The position numbers and the translations under genes were made by a program. The notes beneath the pieces were generated by a model. That model was not told the origin of the DNA and ran no database searches. It saw only the letters and a list, made by a program, of their open reading frames with translations. Positions 9,222 through 17,188 of a DNA stretch of 64,000 nucleotides are shown piece by piece. The DNA lies in assembly GCF_022095615.2 (NCBI RefSeq), contig NZ_CP155559.1:1547501-1611500 (forward strand). The letters are read 5' to 3'. Position 1 is the first letter of the stretch, and each line of letters begins with the position of its first letter. The DNA is from Bacillus thuringiensis. GTDB lineage: Bacteria; Bacillota; Bacilli; Bacillales; Bacillaceae_G.

Positions 9222-9361
9222 GTTCGTCGTTATTTGTCGGTAAGTCGATATCTCTTGTCGAATCGTCGATATATTCGAAAAATCGTTGATATAGTGCAAG
9301 GAATCGTTGATATATCTGAAAAATCGCCGATATATTTAAATTATCGCTGATATAATTTCAT
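9222..9361. repeat. Imperfect tandem repeat, about 20-21 bp unit
   Basis: At least five consecutive units share a core close to AATCGTTGATAT: they start near 9261, 9281, 9302, 9322 and 9342. More degenerate TCG-rich copies lie upstream to about 9222. Each core is itself close to palindromic (ATCGNNGAT). No open frame runs through the block. Confidence 0.75.
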
Positions 9362-9383
9362 TTACCGTATTAATAGACGTTTT

Positions 9384-9418
9384 AAAAAGAGCAATTCAAA
9401 AAGAATTGCTCTTTTTGT
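9384..9418 (+). terminator. Terminator downstream of the repeat block
   Basis: A 14-bp perfect stem (AAAAAGAGCAATTC / GAATTGCTCTTTTT) with a 5-base A loop. It probably ends transcription from the DUF4870 gene after the repeat. Confidence 0.85.
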
Positions 9419-9489
9419 GCTTATAAGTTGTGAATATTGAAAAAGATATGTTAATTTTTCATTATGAAGAGAAAAAAGGAGTGTTTTTC

Positions 9490-10224
9490 ATGAATGAGAT
9501 TATACATAAAATGGAGCAACACGTTTCAGTTCGTAAATATAAAGAAGAATCAATTCCGAAAGATGTAGTAGACAGAATGGTACAAGCTGCGCAGCATGCC
9601 GCTTCCTCACATTTTGTACAGGCGTATTCAGTTATATATGTAACAGATCAAGACCTAAAGGCTAAACTAGCAGAGTTATCCGGAAATCGTCATGTGAAAA
9701 ACTGCGCAGCATTCTTTGTTTGTTGTGCAGATTTAAAACGACTTGAAATAGCATGTGAACAGCATAGTACAGAGATAAAACATGAAGGAGTAGAAGACTT
9801 TATCGTTGCGACGGTAGATGCTTCACTTTTCGCACAAAACTTAGCGTTAGCAGCAGAATCGTTAGGATACGGCATTTGTTATATTGGTGGTATTCGTAAT
9901 AATCCGAGAGAAGTAAGTGAATTGCTTCATTTACCAGATAAAGTATATCCTGTATTCGGAATGACAGTTGGTGTACCAGATGAAGAACATGGAGTGAAAC
10001 CACGTTTACCAGTAGCAGCAATCCTTCATGAAAATGGATATGATGAAAAGAAATATGATGAATTATTAAACGAATACGATGAAACGATGAGTTCGTATTA
10101 CAAAGAAAGATCATCAAATAAGAAAAACATAACATGGACGGAATCAATGAGTTCGTTTATGGCTAAAGAAAAAAGAATGCATATGCAAGAATTTTTAAGT
10201 GAAAAAGGATTTAATAAGAAATGA
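9490..10224 (+). CDS. Nitroreductase-family NAD(P)H:flavin oxidoreductase
   Basis: A 244-residue FMN enzyme of the NfsA/FRP type, close to Bacillus NfrA proteins. Visible features are the HVSVRKYKEESIP start of the fold, QAAQHAASSHFVQAYSV for FMN binding, and LAAESLGYGICYIGGIRNNP near the middle. It should reduce flavins, nitro-compounds or quinones with NAD(P)H in the cytosol. The frame opens at 9430, but AAAAAAGGAG precedes the ATG at 9490, giving the normal family length. It lies between two terminators. Confidence 0.88.
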   Translation: MNEIIHKMEQHVSVRKYKEESIPKDVVDRMVQAAQHAASSHFVQAYSVIYVTDQDLKAKLAELSGNRHVKNCAAFFVCCADLKRLEIACEQHSTEIKHEGVEDFIVATVDASLFAQNLALAAESLGYGICYIGGIRNNPREVSELLHLPDKVYPVFGMTVGVPDEEHGVKPRLPVAAILHENGYDEKKYDELLNEYDETMSSYYKERSSNKKNITWTESMSSFMAKEKRMHMQEFLSEKGFNKK

Positions 10225-10226
10225 GT

Positions 10227-10262
10227 AAAAAGGCAGTCCTGTATGCAGGTCTGCCTTTTTTG
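10227..10262 (+). terminator. Terminator of the nitroreductase gene
   Basis: AAAAAGGCAGTCCTG pairs with CAGGTCTGCCTTTTT (one mismatch), followed by T residues. The hairpin argues against any start for the next gene before 10262. Confidence 0.88.
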
Positions 10263-10310
10263 GAGGAGAAATATGATTGTCTTCGAATAAGTATAGGGGG
10301 AGGAGATAAT

Positions 10311-10895
10311 ATGAAAAAAGCATTAATCTTTTTATTTGATGGATTTGCAGAATTTGAAGTGAATATAGCGAGTTTATTTTTAATAAGTAAGGAATTCGAA
10401 ATAATAACAGCAACAATAGACGGCAAAACAGTTACAGGAGAAGGTGGTTTTTTGTGTCAACCACATGTTTCTATCGAGCTTATTGAAGTAGCGGACTATG
10501 AAGTGCTTATCGTACCAGGAGGACATATTTTTGACCATTTAGAAAATGAAAAGTTGTTATCTATCGTGAACGAATTACATAAGCAAAATAAATGGATAGC
10601 GGGTATTTGTGCAGGGACATCTTTACTACATGCAGCAGGAGTACTTAATAAGAAGAAATTCTCAACATCATTAACACCAGATGAAAAACAATTAGCGCAT
10701 TTACATGAATGGGAATATATACAAAATAAAGATATAACCGTTGATGGAAAAATTATAACAGCGGTAGGGTCTGCGTACGTTGAATTTGCTGCTGAAATAA
10801 TGAAGCAGCTCAATTTATTTAATGAAGCTGAAGTGAAGGAGAACTTGCAATACTTTAAAAATGTAACAGCGGTTTGTGATGAAACGTTAGTTTAA
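10311..10895 (+). CDS. DJ-1/PfpI family protein
   Basis: A 194-residue cytosolic protein with the DJ-1/ThiJ/PfpI fold. It has the IVPGGHIFDHL loop and the nucleophile elbow WIAGICAGTSLL with the reactive cysteine at about residue 100. Family members act as glyoxalases, deglycases, chaperones or amidases; the exact activity is not readable here. The ATG at 10311 follows GGGGGAGGAG. A five-codon ORF with its own Shine-Dalgarno (10273-10290) lies just upstream and may be a leader. Confidence 0.85.
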   Translation: MKKALIFLFDGFAEFEVNIASLFLISKEFEIITATIDGKTVTGEGGFLCQPHVSIELIEVADYEVLIVPGGHIFDHLENEKLLSIVNELHKQNKWIAGICAGTSLLHAAGVLNKKKFSTSLTPDEKQLAHLHEWEYIQNKDITVDGKIITAVGSAYVEFAAEIMKQLNLFNEAEVKENLQYFKNVTAVCDETLV

Positions 10896-10901
10896 GTGAA
10901 G

Positions 10902-10931
10902 ATAAAAAGCGGCATAATAGCCGCTTTTTAT
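10902..10931 (+). terminator. Terminator of the DJ-1 family gene
   Basis: A 10-bp stem (AAAAAGCGGC / GCCGCTTTTT) with a six-base loop. Confidence 0.88.
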
Positions 10932-11048
10932 CGTTTAGTTAGTATTTTATTTATGATTTTGTATCTCTAAAATATGTTTTTTATTTATGATGTAAAATAC
11001 TCCACCACACGTAATAATATAAAGCATCTTTTATATTGAAAAACTTAC

Positions 11049-11774
11049 TTATAACAAATGTAAACTTTCAATAAGAAGATACATCCCCGTACAACTCAAA
11101 AGGATATATGTAAATATTTTGAAAATCCGTTGATTAAGCCATTTGAAAATAATTTGACCTATATACAAACCTAGAAATACGATTGGAATAGCATAAAAAC
11201 TGGATTCCCAAATTGTTTTGTTTGTCCCAGTGAAGAGTATTTGAGTTAGTAGACTAATGAAATATATAAACAGATAAAAGGCTAATGTAGTTGCTCGTAA
11301 CTTCTCCTTTTTCGTATCAGTTCCTGTAAAATAAAGTAACAGGGGAGGACCTGGCATACCGATACTTGTCGTTAAAAGACCAGATAATCCGCCAACTATG
11401 AAATCTCTAGATTTTGTTGATTGAATCATAAAGTTGCATATTAGCATCAACGTTAATAGTAAGAGCAGGATGCTAATTGCTAATTTAAATGTGTTGATGT
11501 TAATGGAAGTGAAAATGATAATACCAAACGGAACACCAACTATGCTTCCGAAAATTAATCTTTTCAGTAGAATAAAATCAATGTCTGTTCTTATTTTCCA
11601 AATGAGTGATATGGAAATAATTAATGATAAAATAATATTTATTTGAATAGCTTCTTGTGGTAGAAATAGCATGAGTAAGAAAGGTGTTGCCATAATAGAA
11701 AAGCCAAAACCTGTACTTGTTTGTAAAATAGAAGCTACTAATATAATACATATGAAAGTGAATATAATCTCCAA
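11049..11774 (-). CDS. TauE/SafE family sulfite/anion exporter-type permease
   Basis: A 241-residue polytopic protein with about eight segments and the two TauE repeats; GGLSGLLTTSIGMPGPPLLLYF marks the second. Members export sulfite, sulfoacetate or other organosulfur anions, but the substrate here is unknown. The start follows GGAGGGTTATTTTGG on the minus strand. No linked sulfur-metabolism gene is present. It is a single-gene unit, and a copy of a dispersed 21-bp repeat sits just upstream. Confidence 0.82.
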   Translation of the reverse strand: MEIIFTFICIILVASILQTSTGFGFSIMATPFLLMLFLPQEAIQINIILSLIISISLIWKIRTDIDFILLKRLIFGSIVGVPFGIIIFTSININTFKLAISILLLLLTLMLICNFMIQSTKSRDFIVGGLSGLLTTSIGMPGPPLLLYFTGTDTKKEKLRATTLAFYLFIYFISLLTQILFTGTNKTIWESSFYAIPIVFLGLYIGQIIFKWLNQRIFKIFTYILLSCTGMYLLIESLHLL

Positions 11775-11818
11775 AATAACCCTCCTACATAATCAAATCC
11801 AATACATATTTTAACATA

Positions 11819-11839
11819 AAGTGAAACTTAAATCAGTGG
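11819..11839 (+). repeat. Dispersed 21-bp repeat, copy 1
   Basis: AAGTGAAACTT-NN-ATCAGTGG. The same pattern recurs at 32298-32318 (+) and, with two more changes, at 32055-32075 (-). Confidence 0.6.
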
Positions 11840-11862
11840 GGCTTACTGTCCTTTAAAACGGG

Positions 11863-11891
11863 AAAAAAGCGGCTAAATAGCCGCTTTTTAT
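11863..11891 (-). terminator. Terminator of the regulator/MFS operon
   Basis: A stem of AAAAAGCGGCTA against TAGCCGCTTTTT, A/T-flanked on both sides, lies just after the MFS stop codon on the minus strand. Confidence 0.85.
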
Positions 11892-11898
11892 GATGCAT

Positions 11899-13119
11899 TT
11901 AATATTCCAATGATGATCCTGTAGCCTTAAAATATTTTTCTCGTGAAGGCGTCATTACCCGGATTGCTAATAAACAGGAAAGGAGAAGAATGAGTAACGA
12001 GCTAATGATTACAGTAATTTGAACGGAAAGAAATTGTGCGGATGCCCCAATTGCTAAAATGAAAAAGATTTGGATGAAATTTTTTATAGAATCAAATACG
12101 CTATCAATCCGTCCTATCATGTCTACAGGGATGTTATTTTGATAAAATGTGATAAAGCCAGTACCAGCAAATGATGAAGAAATGCCCAGTAAAATGAAAC
12201 CGCCTGCCGCGACTATAAATGAATTTGAAAAGGCAAAAATTACATAACCTATTGCTGTAAAAATCATACCGAATCCGATACAATGTTGAATCGGTAATCG
12301 TTTAGCAAAGAGAGAAACAAGAAATGAACCGAAAATATATGCAGCACCAGTTATACTAACAAGCATGCTATATTTCATGTCGGATAAAAACAGTACTTGT
12401 TTTGTGAATACAACTTCTTGTGAATCGAGCGCCATAGACACAAGCATAGTAGCTTGAAATAAAACGAATATGAGAATGATGTAAGTTTCCGTTCGAGCAA
12501 ATGAAAAAACTTGTTTCAAATCACTTCGTAATGTTTGTACGAAAGTATTTGCAACTTCTTCGTTTTGCTTTGTTTGTAATGTAATGTTTGGCAAGAAATA
12601 AATGAGAATAGTAGAAAGTAGAAAGGAAAGTGAGTTGCAGTAAATTACAAAGGATGCTGAGTACGTGGTGAGAAGTATTCCAGCAAGGGCTGGACCGATA
12701 ATAAAAGCCCCGCTTGTACAAAAGTTATTCCAAGCATTGAATTGAGCGCGTTCTTCAGCTCGTATGAGCATTGTTCTATAAGAAAATGATGCTGGATCGA
12801 AAAATGATGTAGCGATGCGAGTTAAAAAGATAAAAATATAAATGGCCCAAATAGAATCAAATAGTGGAATACAGCCAATGAGAGCTGCCCGAATTATATC
12901 TGTGATGAGCATAATAGACCGTTTGTTTAATCGATCTACTATGCTACCAGACCATATTTTTGTAACAACGGTCGCAATTGGACCTACAATCCATAATCCT
13001 GCTACAGCAGCAGGGGAGTTTGTGCTATTTAACACCATTACGTTTAGGGCGATGAGATACATAAAATCACCTAAACGAGAAATTCCTGTTCCCGACAATA
13101 ATAATAATTTATTTTTCAT
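11899..13119 (-). CDS. MFS efflux transporter
   Basis: A 406-residue transporter with 12 predicted segments, of the MFS_3-like drug exporter branch. The loop motif SGSIVDRLNKRSIML between segments 2 and 3 is the classic MFS motif A. It begins 19 bp after the stop of the helix-turn-helix regulator gene, so the two form an operon in which the pump is probably autorepressed and ligand-induced. The substrate is unknown. A copy of the common terminator type ends the unit. Confidence 0.85.
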   Translation of the reverse strand: MKNKLLLLSGTGISRLGDFMYLIALNVMVLNSTNSPAAVAGLWIVGPIATVVTKIWSGSIVDRLNKRSIMLITDIIRAALIGCIPLFDSIWAIYIFIFLTRIATSFFDPASFSYRTMLIRAEERAQFNAWNNFCTSGAFIIGPALAGILLTTYSASFVIYCNSLSFLLSTILIYFLPNITLQTKQNEEVANTFVQTLRSDLKQVFSFARTETYIILIFVLFQATMLVSMALDSQEVVFTKQVLFLSDMKYSMLVSITGAAYIFGSFLVSLFAKRLPIQHCIGFGMIFTAIGYVIFAFSNSFIVAAGGFILLGISSSFAGTGFITFYQNNIPVDMIGRIDSVFDSIKNFIQIFFILAIGASAQFLSVQITVIISSLLILLLSCLLAIRVMTPSREKYFKATGSSLEY

Positions 13120-13138
13120 GAGCGGCTGGACCTTTCTT

Positions 13139-13588
13139 TCATTGTTTTTTTATCCTGCAGGAAATAGCGTATTCCTCTTCGGAGTTTGATTGACGAGCGG
13201 TTTTGTTTTCCCAGCGTAATAAAACTTGTGTAACTTCCCAAGTAAGCTGTTGTAATTCCTCTGGAGTTAAAAATAAATGAGATACAATATGACTACCTGT
13301 ATTCGTTCCTTCTGTGCCGCTTTCTTCAATATAGAAATGAGCAGATTTTGCCTTGTAATATTTTTCAATAATTCCCCGTTTTTCTTTCGTTTCTACTAAT
13401 TCAAGTAACCCTCCATCATATAAAATTTGAACGTGATAATGTACGCTACCAGCAGATTTATTTAGTTTAGTAGCTACTTGTTTTGCAGTGAGTGCTTCGT
13501 CTTTTAAAAGGTGAAGAATTTGAATGCGAGTTGCGTTGGAAATGAGCTTCTGCTGCTCAGCTGAAATAGTAAGTCTATCGTCAAACAT
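13139..13588 (-). CDS. ArsR-like winged-helix regulator
   Basis: A 149-residue protein whose N-terminal 75 residues form a winged helix (ATRIQILHLLKDEALTAKQVATKLNKSAGSVHYHVQIL). The rest is a helical dimerisation/ligand domain. There is no metal-binding cysteine motif, so it is not a metal-type ArsR; the HTH_20 group often represses adjacent transporters. The first gene of a two-gene operon with the MFS pump. An inverted repeat about 40 bp upstream of the start is a good candidate operator. Confidence 0.8.
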   Translation of the reverse strand: MFDDRLTISAEQQKLISNATRIQILHLLKDEALTAKQVATKLNKSAGSVHYHVQILYDGGLLELVETKEKRGIIEKYYKAKSAHFYIEESGTEGTNTGSHIVSHLFLTPEELQQLTWEVTQVLLRWENKTARQSNSEEEYAISCRIKKQ

Positions 13589-13624
13589 TACGACATCTCC
13601 TTTCTTACAATCTAAATTTATTGT

Positions 13625-13646
13625 ACATTCTAAAAAATTAGAACGT
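13625..13646. promoter_or_regulatory. Inverted repeat, candidate operator of the regulator/MFS operon
   Basis: ACATTCTAA-AAAA-TTAGAACGT is a 9-bp dyad with one mismatch. It lies where the minus-strand promoter should be, and its size is typical of ArsR/HTH_20 operators. Confidence 0.6.
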
Positions 13647-13692
13647 AAGGAAAATAAATCGCCTTTTTCCTTTAAATTTCGACATAAATAAA

Positions 13693-13718
13693 AATAGCAT
13701 GTACATAAACATGCTATT
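13693..13718 (-). terminator. Terminator of the VOC/MFS operon
   Basis: A 10-bp stem (AATAGCATGT / ACATGCTATT) overlaps the stop codon and is followed by TTTTATTTATG on the minus strand. Confidence 0.8.
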
Positions 13719-14931
13719 AAATGATAGTGGATTCTTTACTCAGTTTCCCTCGATAGAATAAGTAAAGCCATATAAAACTAACAAAAATACAGCATATAGC
13801 CAACAAGGTACCGATAACTTGCGGAGAAAGAACTTCTAGAAGCGCTCCTGTAAAAAACATAGATAACTGAATAAGAGATCCATAAATGGAATAATGGAAT
13901 GAAAAAACTTTACCCATCATATTTTCCTTCGTGTAAGTTTGAAGTAATGTCGTATCAAGTGGAACGATGATTCCTCCTGCTATGCGCATACAGAGTAATG
14001 TAATAATACCGACAATAAGCTGATCGGATAAAATGAATGCGAGAAAGAAAACTCCTTGTAGGAAGTAGGCCCAGCCAAATGCTTTTTTCATTCTTTCTTT
14101 ATGATGAGATATATAAAGATTAACGAGGAGACTACCCATCATAAGCCCAGCCCCTTGAACCGTATATAAAATTCCGATATTCGTGTGAAAAATTTTTTCG
14201 GCATAGATCGTTAGAAGTAGCTGATAAGCACCTCCAATCATGCCCCATGAAATGCCGACAAGAATTAAGGTTAAAATGATTTTTGTTTGTAATATGTATG
14301 TATAACCATCTTTTATATTAGTAAAAAATGCTTTTTTTGTGTTACAAGTATCATGAGAAGGGACGCTCATATTATAAATAAAATAGGCTGAAATAAAGTA
14401 TGACAGGCTATTTACTAAAAAAGCGAACTCAATATGTAAAGATTGTGCAAGGATTCCGCCTAAAGAAGCCCCCATAATAGACATAAAACCATTCATTATA
14501 CTAGAAAGAGAGTTAGCAGTTACGAAATGATCTTGGTGTACGATATTTTTTAAGGTTGCTTGTTTAGCCGGCTCAAATAAACAAGAAAGTACAGCTAAAC
14601 ATATATTAGAAATGAAAATAATCTCAATTTTATATATTGCAAATAAGTAAGTGAGGACGATTATGCTTCGTAAAATATCGGTAAAAATCAGAATCTTCTT
14701 TTTAGAAAAACGATCTACAATCCCGCCTATGAAAGGACTAAGCAGAAGTTGAGGCAATCCTTTACTTATAAAAGTGAGTGCAATCATAAACGGAGATTCC
14801 GTTATGCTATAGACGAATGTTACTAAAGCTACAGTATGAAACCAATCTCCAAGTACACTTAACGTTTGACCGTAAAATAGTTTTTTGAAGTTATTATTTG
14901 TTTTTAGAAGTGCGGAATAAGAAACTGACAT
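13717..14931 (-). CDS. MFS transporter (second)
   Basis: A 404-residue MFS_3-type transporter with 12 segments and motif A (GGIVDRFSKKKILIF). It resembles macrolide/siderophore exporter families. It begins seven bases after the VOC gene stop, so it is translated from the same transcript. The pairing with a VOC (glyoxalase/bleomycin-resistance fold) protein suggests a small detoxification or resistance operon, but neither substrate can be read. Confidence 0.83.
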   Translation of the reverse strand: MSVSYSALLKTNNNFKKLFYGQTLSVLGDWFHTVALVTFVYSITESPFMIALTFISKGLPQLLLSPFIGGIVDRFSKKKILIFTDILRSIIVLTYLFAIYKIEIIFISNICLAVLSCLFEPAKQATLKNIVHQDHFVTANSLSSIMNGFMSIMGASLGGILAQSLHIEFAFLVNSLSYFISAYFIYNMSVPSHDTCNTKKAFFTNIKDGYTYILQTKIILTLILVGISWGMIGGAYQLLLTIYAEKIFHTNIGILYTVQGAGLMMGSLLVNLYISHHKERMKKAFGWAYFLQGVFFLAFILSDQLIVGIITLLCMRIAGGIIVPLDTTLLQTYTKENMMGKVFSFHYSIYGSLIQLSMFFTGALLEVLSPQVIGTLLAICCIFVSFIWLYLFYRGKLSKESTII

Positions 14932-14938
14932 AAAAAGA

Positions 14939-15406
14939 TTAATCCCTATGTAATGATGATGCCTGAACTTGTTTTTTCCACTCGCTTACATACACTTTCT
15001 CCGCTGTAGGAAGTCCAACAGGTAATTGTGCAATCAATTCTAAACTATTTCCGTCAGGATCGTTAAAGTATACGGCGGCATGTGCTAATTCTGGAAAAAC
15101 AATCGGTTCAATTGGTTCCATTCCGAAATCTTTTCGTGCTGAAATGCCTTTTTGATTTAGCCAATGAATCGCATTTTCTAAATCATGTAAGCTTACTTGA
15201 AAGGCGATGTGTCGTAAAGAGGGATGATAATTAACTTTGTATTCTGTGCCTTCCCAAAGGCCGAGCCAACTTTCATTTTCTTTAATCCAAAAGAAAGCAA
15301 TATCATCTCCTCTTTTGTATAATTTCAGTCCAAGTGATTCATAAAAAGGTATTGATATCTCTAGGTTGCGGACAGGTAAATGTGCTTCGTAAAGACCTTT
15401 AATCAT
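14939..15406 (-). CDS. VOC family protein (glyoxalase/bleomycin resistance fold)
   Basis: A 155-residue protein with the paired beta-alpha-beta-beta-beta modules of the vicinal oxygen chelate fold. It contains GLYEAHLPVRNLEISIPFY at the N-terminus and AAVYFNDPDGNSLELIA near the C-terminus, with a His and Glu in the usual metal positions. Possible roles are glyoxalase, dioxygenase or drug-binding protein. TAAGGAGG sits upstream of the ATG at 15406; the longer reading frame to 15442 lacks such a site. First gene of an operon with the MFS pump. Confidence 0.85.
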   Translation of the reverse strand: MIKGLYEAHLPVRNLEISIPFYESLGLKLYKRGDDIAFFWIKENESWLGLWEGTEYKVNYHPSLRHIAFQVSLHDLENAIHWLNQKGISARKDFGMEPIEPIVFPELAHAAVYFNDPDGNSLELIAQLPVGLPTAEKVYVSEWKKQVQASSLHRD

Positions 15407-15491
15407 TGTAATCCTCCTTAGTAAAGTATTTCTTAATTTCATAGTAAACGTTTTTTTATTAGTTGAAATCGCAAAAAAGAGGGATATTCAT

Positions 15492-15534
15492 TCATACGAA
15501 AGTATGAAAAAACAGCTCAAATATGAGCTGTTTT
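15492..15534 (-). terminator. Double hairpin terminator of yjcZ
   Basis: AAAACAGCTCA / TGAGCTGTTTT (15509-15534) is followed on the minus strand by T residues and a second small hairpin, TTCATAC / GTATGAA (15492-15508). Confidence 0.75.
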
Positions 15535-15572
15535 CGTATAGTTTTTCGTTCATTTGTTAAGGATAGGATATA

Positions 15573-15692
15573 TTAGTATCCGTATCCGCCGCCACCCCAA
15601 CAGCTACATCCGATGATGATTAGAAGGATGAATAGTACGATAAGCAAAGCAAATCCACCGCCGAAACCAGCGCAACTTCCACCATAGCTCAT
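15573..15692 (-). CDS. YjcZ-family sporulation protein
   Basis: A 39-residue peptide: a short Gly/Ser/Cys-rich N-terminus, one hydrophobic helix (FALLIVLFILLIIIG) and the tail CSCWGGGGYGY. This is the YjcZ/YdgB-like sporulation peptide family common in Bacillus. AAAGGAGG precedes the ATG at 15692; the longer frame to 15797 is not coding. It is a single-gene unit ending at a double hairpin. Its role, probably membrane or coat association in the spore, is known only from family context. Confidence 0.9.
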   Translation of the reverse strand: MSYGGSCAGFGGGFALLIVLFILLIIIGCSCWGGGGYGY

Positions 15693-15873
15693 ATGTTTTC
15701 CTCCTTTTGAGTAAGTTAATCTATATAATTCATGGACTACTATATACAATATGTTTTTTGTATGGAAAAGGAGCCAGTCTCTTTTGGAATTAGACAAACG
15801 CCTGTATGGTTATTTTGATTGTATGTTGGGCTAGTGATATGTGAATGAATTGTTATATAATTTGCGATTTGTT

Positions 15874-15923
15874 CATAAAAAATATAAAAATTGTAAAAAA
15901 AACCATTTTTATATTTTTTTATG
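15874..15923. repeat. Long AT-only inverted repeat upstream of the Spo0E-like gene
   Basis: CATAAAAAATATAAAAAT (15874-15891) and ATTTTTATATTTTTTTATG (15905-15923) pair over 18 positions with a single bulged base around a 13-base loop. The right arm contains a T7 run, so it could act as an attenuator. A TATAAT lies just downstream at 15936-15941. Confidence 0.6.
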
Positions 15924-15984
15924 AGAAGATTTGTACTATAATTTTACAAGTAATATTATGGGAAAAGGGAGTTTTAGTAAAGAG

Positions 15985-16149
15985 ATGGAGATGGGAAAAT
16001 TACACAATAAAATAGAAAACAAAAAGAAAGAGCTAATCCAACTTGTTGCTAGACATGGATTGGAACATGATAAAGTTTTGTTATTTAGCCGAGATTTAGA
16101 TATACTTATTAATAAGTTTATGAATGTAAAAGATAAATTACATAAATAA
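15985..16149 (+). CDS. Spo0E-like aspartyl-phosphate phosphatase
   Basis: A 54-residue protein predicted as two helices. It carries the Spo0E signature SRDLDILINKF, in which the SxxLDxLI motif contacts phosphorylated response regulators. Spo0E-type phosphatases remove phosphate from Spo0A and delay sporulation. The frame is open from 15931; the ATG at 15985 gives normal family length, with GGGAG about 13 bases upstream, so the start is not fully certain. It is followed 50 bp later by an Hfq paralog, possibly on the same transcript. Confidence 0.8.
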   Translation: MEMGKLHNKIENKKKELIQLVARHGLEHDKVLLFSRDLDILINKFMNVKDKLHK

Positions 16150-16199
16150 TTTGTAGTTTTTTATATTAGGATATTTTGCGAAAAAGGAGAGAAAATTAT

Positions 16200-16388
16200 T
16201 TGGAACATTTACAAGAAGAGTTATATAAACAAATAAAAGAAGAAAAAGGTATTGTTACAGTTTTTTTAAAGAGTGGCGTTAGAATAGTAGGAGAAATTGT
16301 TGCGATAGACAAATTTACCGTTTTAATGTTAGTTGATGGAAAACAACAACTGATTTACAAGCAGGCTGTATCAACGATAATGAAATAA
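16200..16388 (+). CDS. Hfq-like RNA chaperone paralog
   Basis: A 62-residue protein that matches the Sm fold of Hfq: LQEELYKQIKEEKGIVTVFLKSG (helix and Sm1) and FTVLMLVDGKQQLIYKQAVST (Sm2, where Hfq has a YKHAIS-type motif; here His is replaced by Gln). Hfq hexamers join small RNAs to mRNAs. The canonical hfq lies next to miaA, so this is a second copy, as reported for B. anthracis. The start is TTG at 16200, seven bases after AAAGGAGAG. Confidence 0.85.
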   Translation: MEHLQEELYKQIKEEKGIVTVFLKSGVRIVGEIVAIDKFTVLMLVDGKQQLIYKQAVSTIMK

Positions 16389-16411
16389 GACACTCAATTT
16401 GAGTGTCTTTT
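16387..16411. terminator. Bidirectional terminator between the hfq paralog and the HD gene
   Basis: A perfect 11-bp stem (AAGACACTCAA / TTGAGTGTCTT) with T/A flanks lies between convergent genes. Confidence 0.9.
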
Positions 16412-16413
16412 CA

Positions 16414-17016
16414 TTATCGTTTGCAAGCTTCCACGTCAATGCCGGCTGCTAGTAATTTCTTTTCTCCATCTTGTTCAATCATTTTTTGTAATTTAGATAG
16501 GAAAGAATCAAAGTTTGTATGCTTTGCTACTTGGAATGTCATTTTATGCTCAATTGGAAGCCACGTATCAATATCAGCTTCGTTATGTTGAATTTTCACC
16601 TCAAGCTTATCAAGTGCGTTAGCTACTTTTGCTTCGTACGTTTCTTTCGCTTCAAACTCCATCCATAAATCATATAATTCCTGACCGAGAGAACCTTCTA
16701 ATGTTCGTTTAATATTTAAAATGGCTTCTTGCTCATTTTTTTGTTTTTGTAATTGTAATTCATGACTATTCATTGTATCAAAAGCAGGAATATCACCAGC
16801 TTCAGCTTCGACTAGGTCGTGAATAATGACCATTTTAAGTAATTTTTCAATGTTTACTTTTTGATCTAAATAAGGCTCAACTAAAATGGCCATTAGAGAC
16901 ATGCGCCACGTATGTTCAGCAACACTTTCTTGACGTCCGTTAGAAAGCCAGCTGTGTCGCATTTCATATTTTAGTTTTTCTGCTAGTGCAATGACTTGTA
17001 AAATATTATGTTCCAT
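16414..17016 (-). CDS. HD-domain phosphohydrolase (YfbR-like)
   Basis: A 200-residue HD_3-family hydrolase. Metal ligands are visible in QESVAEHTWRMSL (His) and MVIIHDLVEAEAGDIPAFD (His-Asp pair with downstream Glu/Asp). Relatives are 5'-deoxynucleotidases or nucleotide pyrophosphohydrolases. GAGGAGG lies before the ATG at 17016; a longer frame to 17031 would place that site inside the gene. It stands alone and is divergent from the motility locus. Confidence 0.85.
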   Translation of the reverse strand: MEHNILQVIALAEKLKYEMRHSWLSNGRQESVAEHTWRMSLMAILVEPYLDQKVNIEKLLKMVIIHDLVEAEAGDIPAFDTMNSHELQLQKQKNEQEAILNIKRTLEGSLGQELYDLWMEFEAKETYEAKVANALDKLEVKIQHNEADIDTWLPIEHKMTFQVAKHTNFDSFLSKLQKMIEQDGEKKLLAAGIDVEACKR

Positions 17017-17086
17017 CGTGATCCTCCTCATATTTCCATACTATAATTCTAATATGGAAATGAAATGTGTCAATTCTATGAGTATA

Positions 17087-17115
17087 TTGCGATAAATAGA
17101 TGATAAGCGTATAAT
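17087..17115 (+). promoter_or_regulatory. SigA-type promoter of the stator operon
   Basis: TTGCGA (17087-17092), a 17-bp spacer and a perfect TATAAT (17110-17115). This is the only obvious promoter in front of the stator genes and does not resemble a SigD (TAAA-N15-GCCGATAA) promoter. Confidence 0.75.
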
Positions 17116-17188
17116 ACTTAATATATGTGAAAACACATTATTAAAATAAAAAAATGTTTTATAAAAATGAAAAGGGAAGGGCCGGAAT

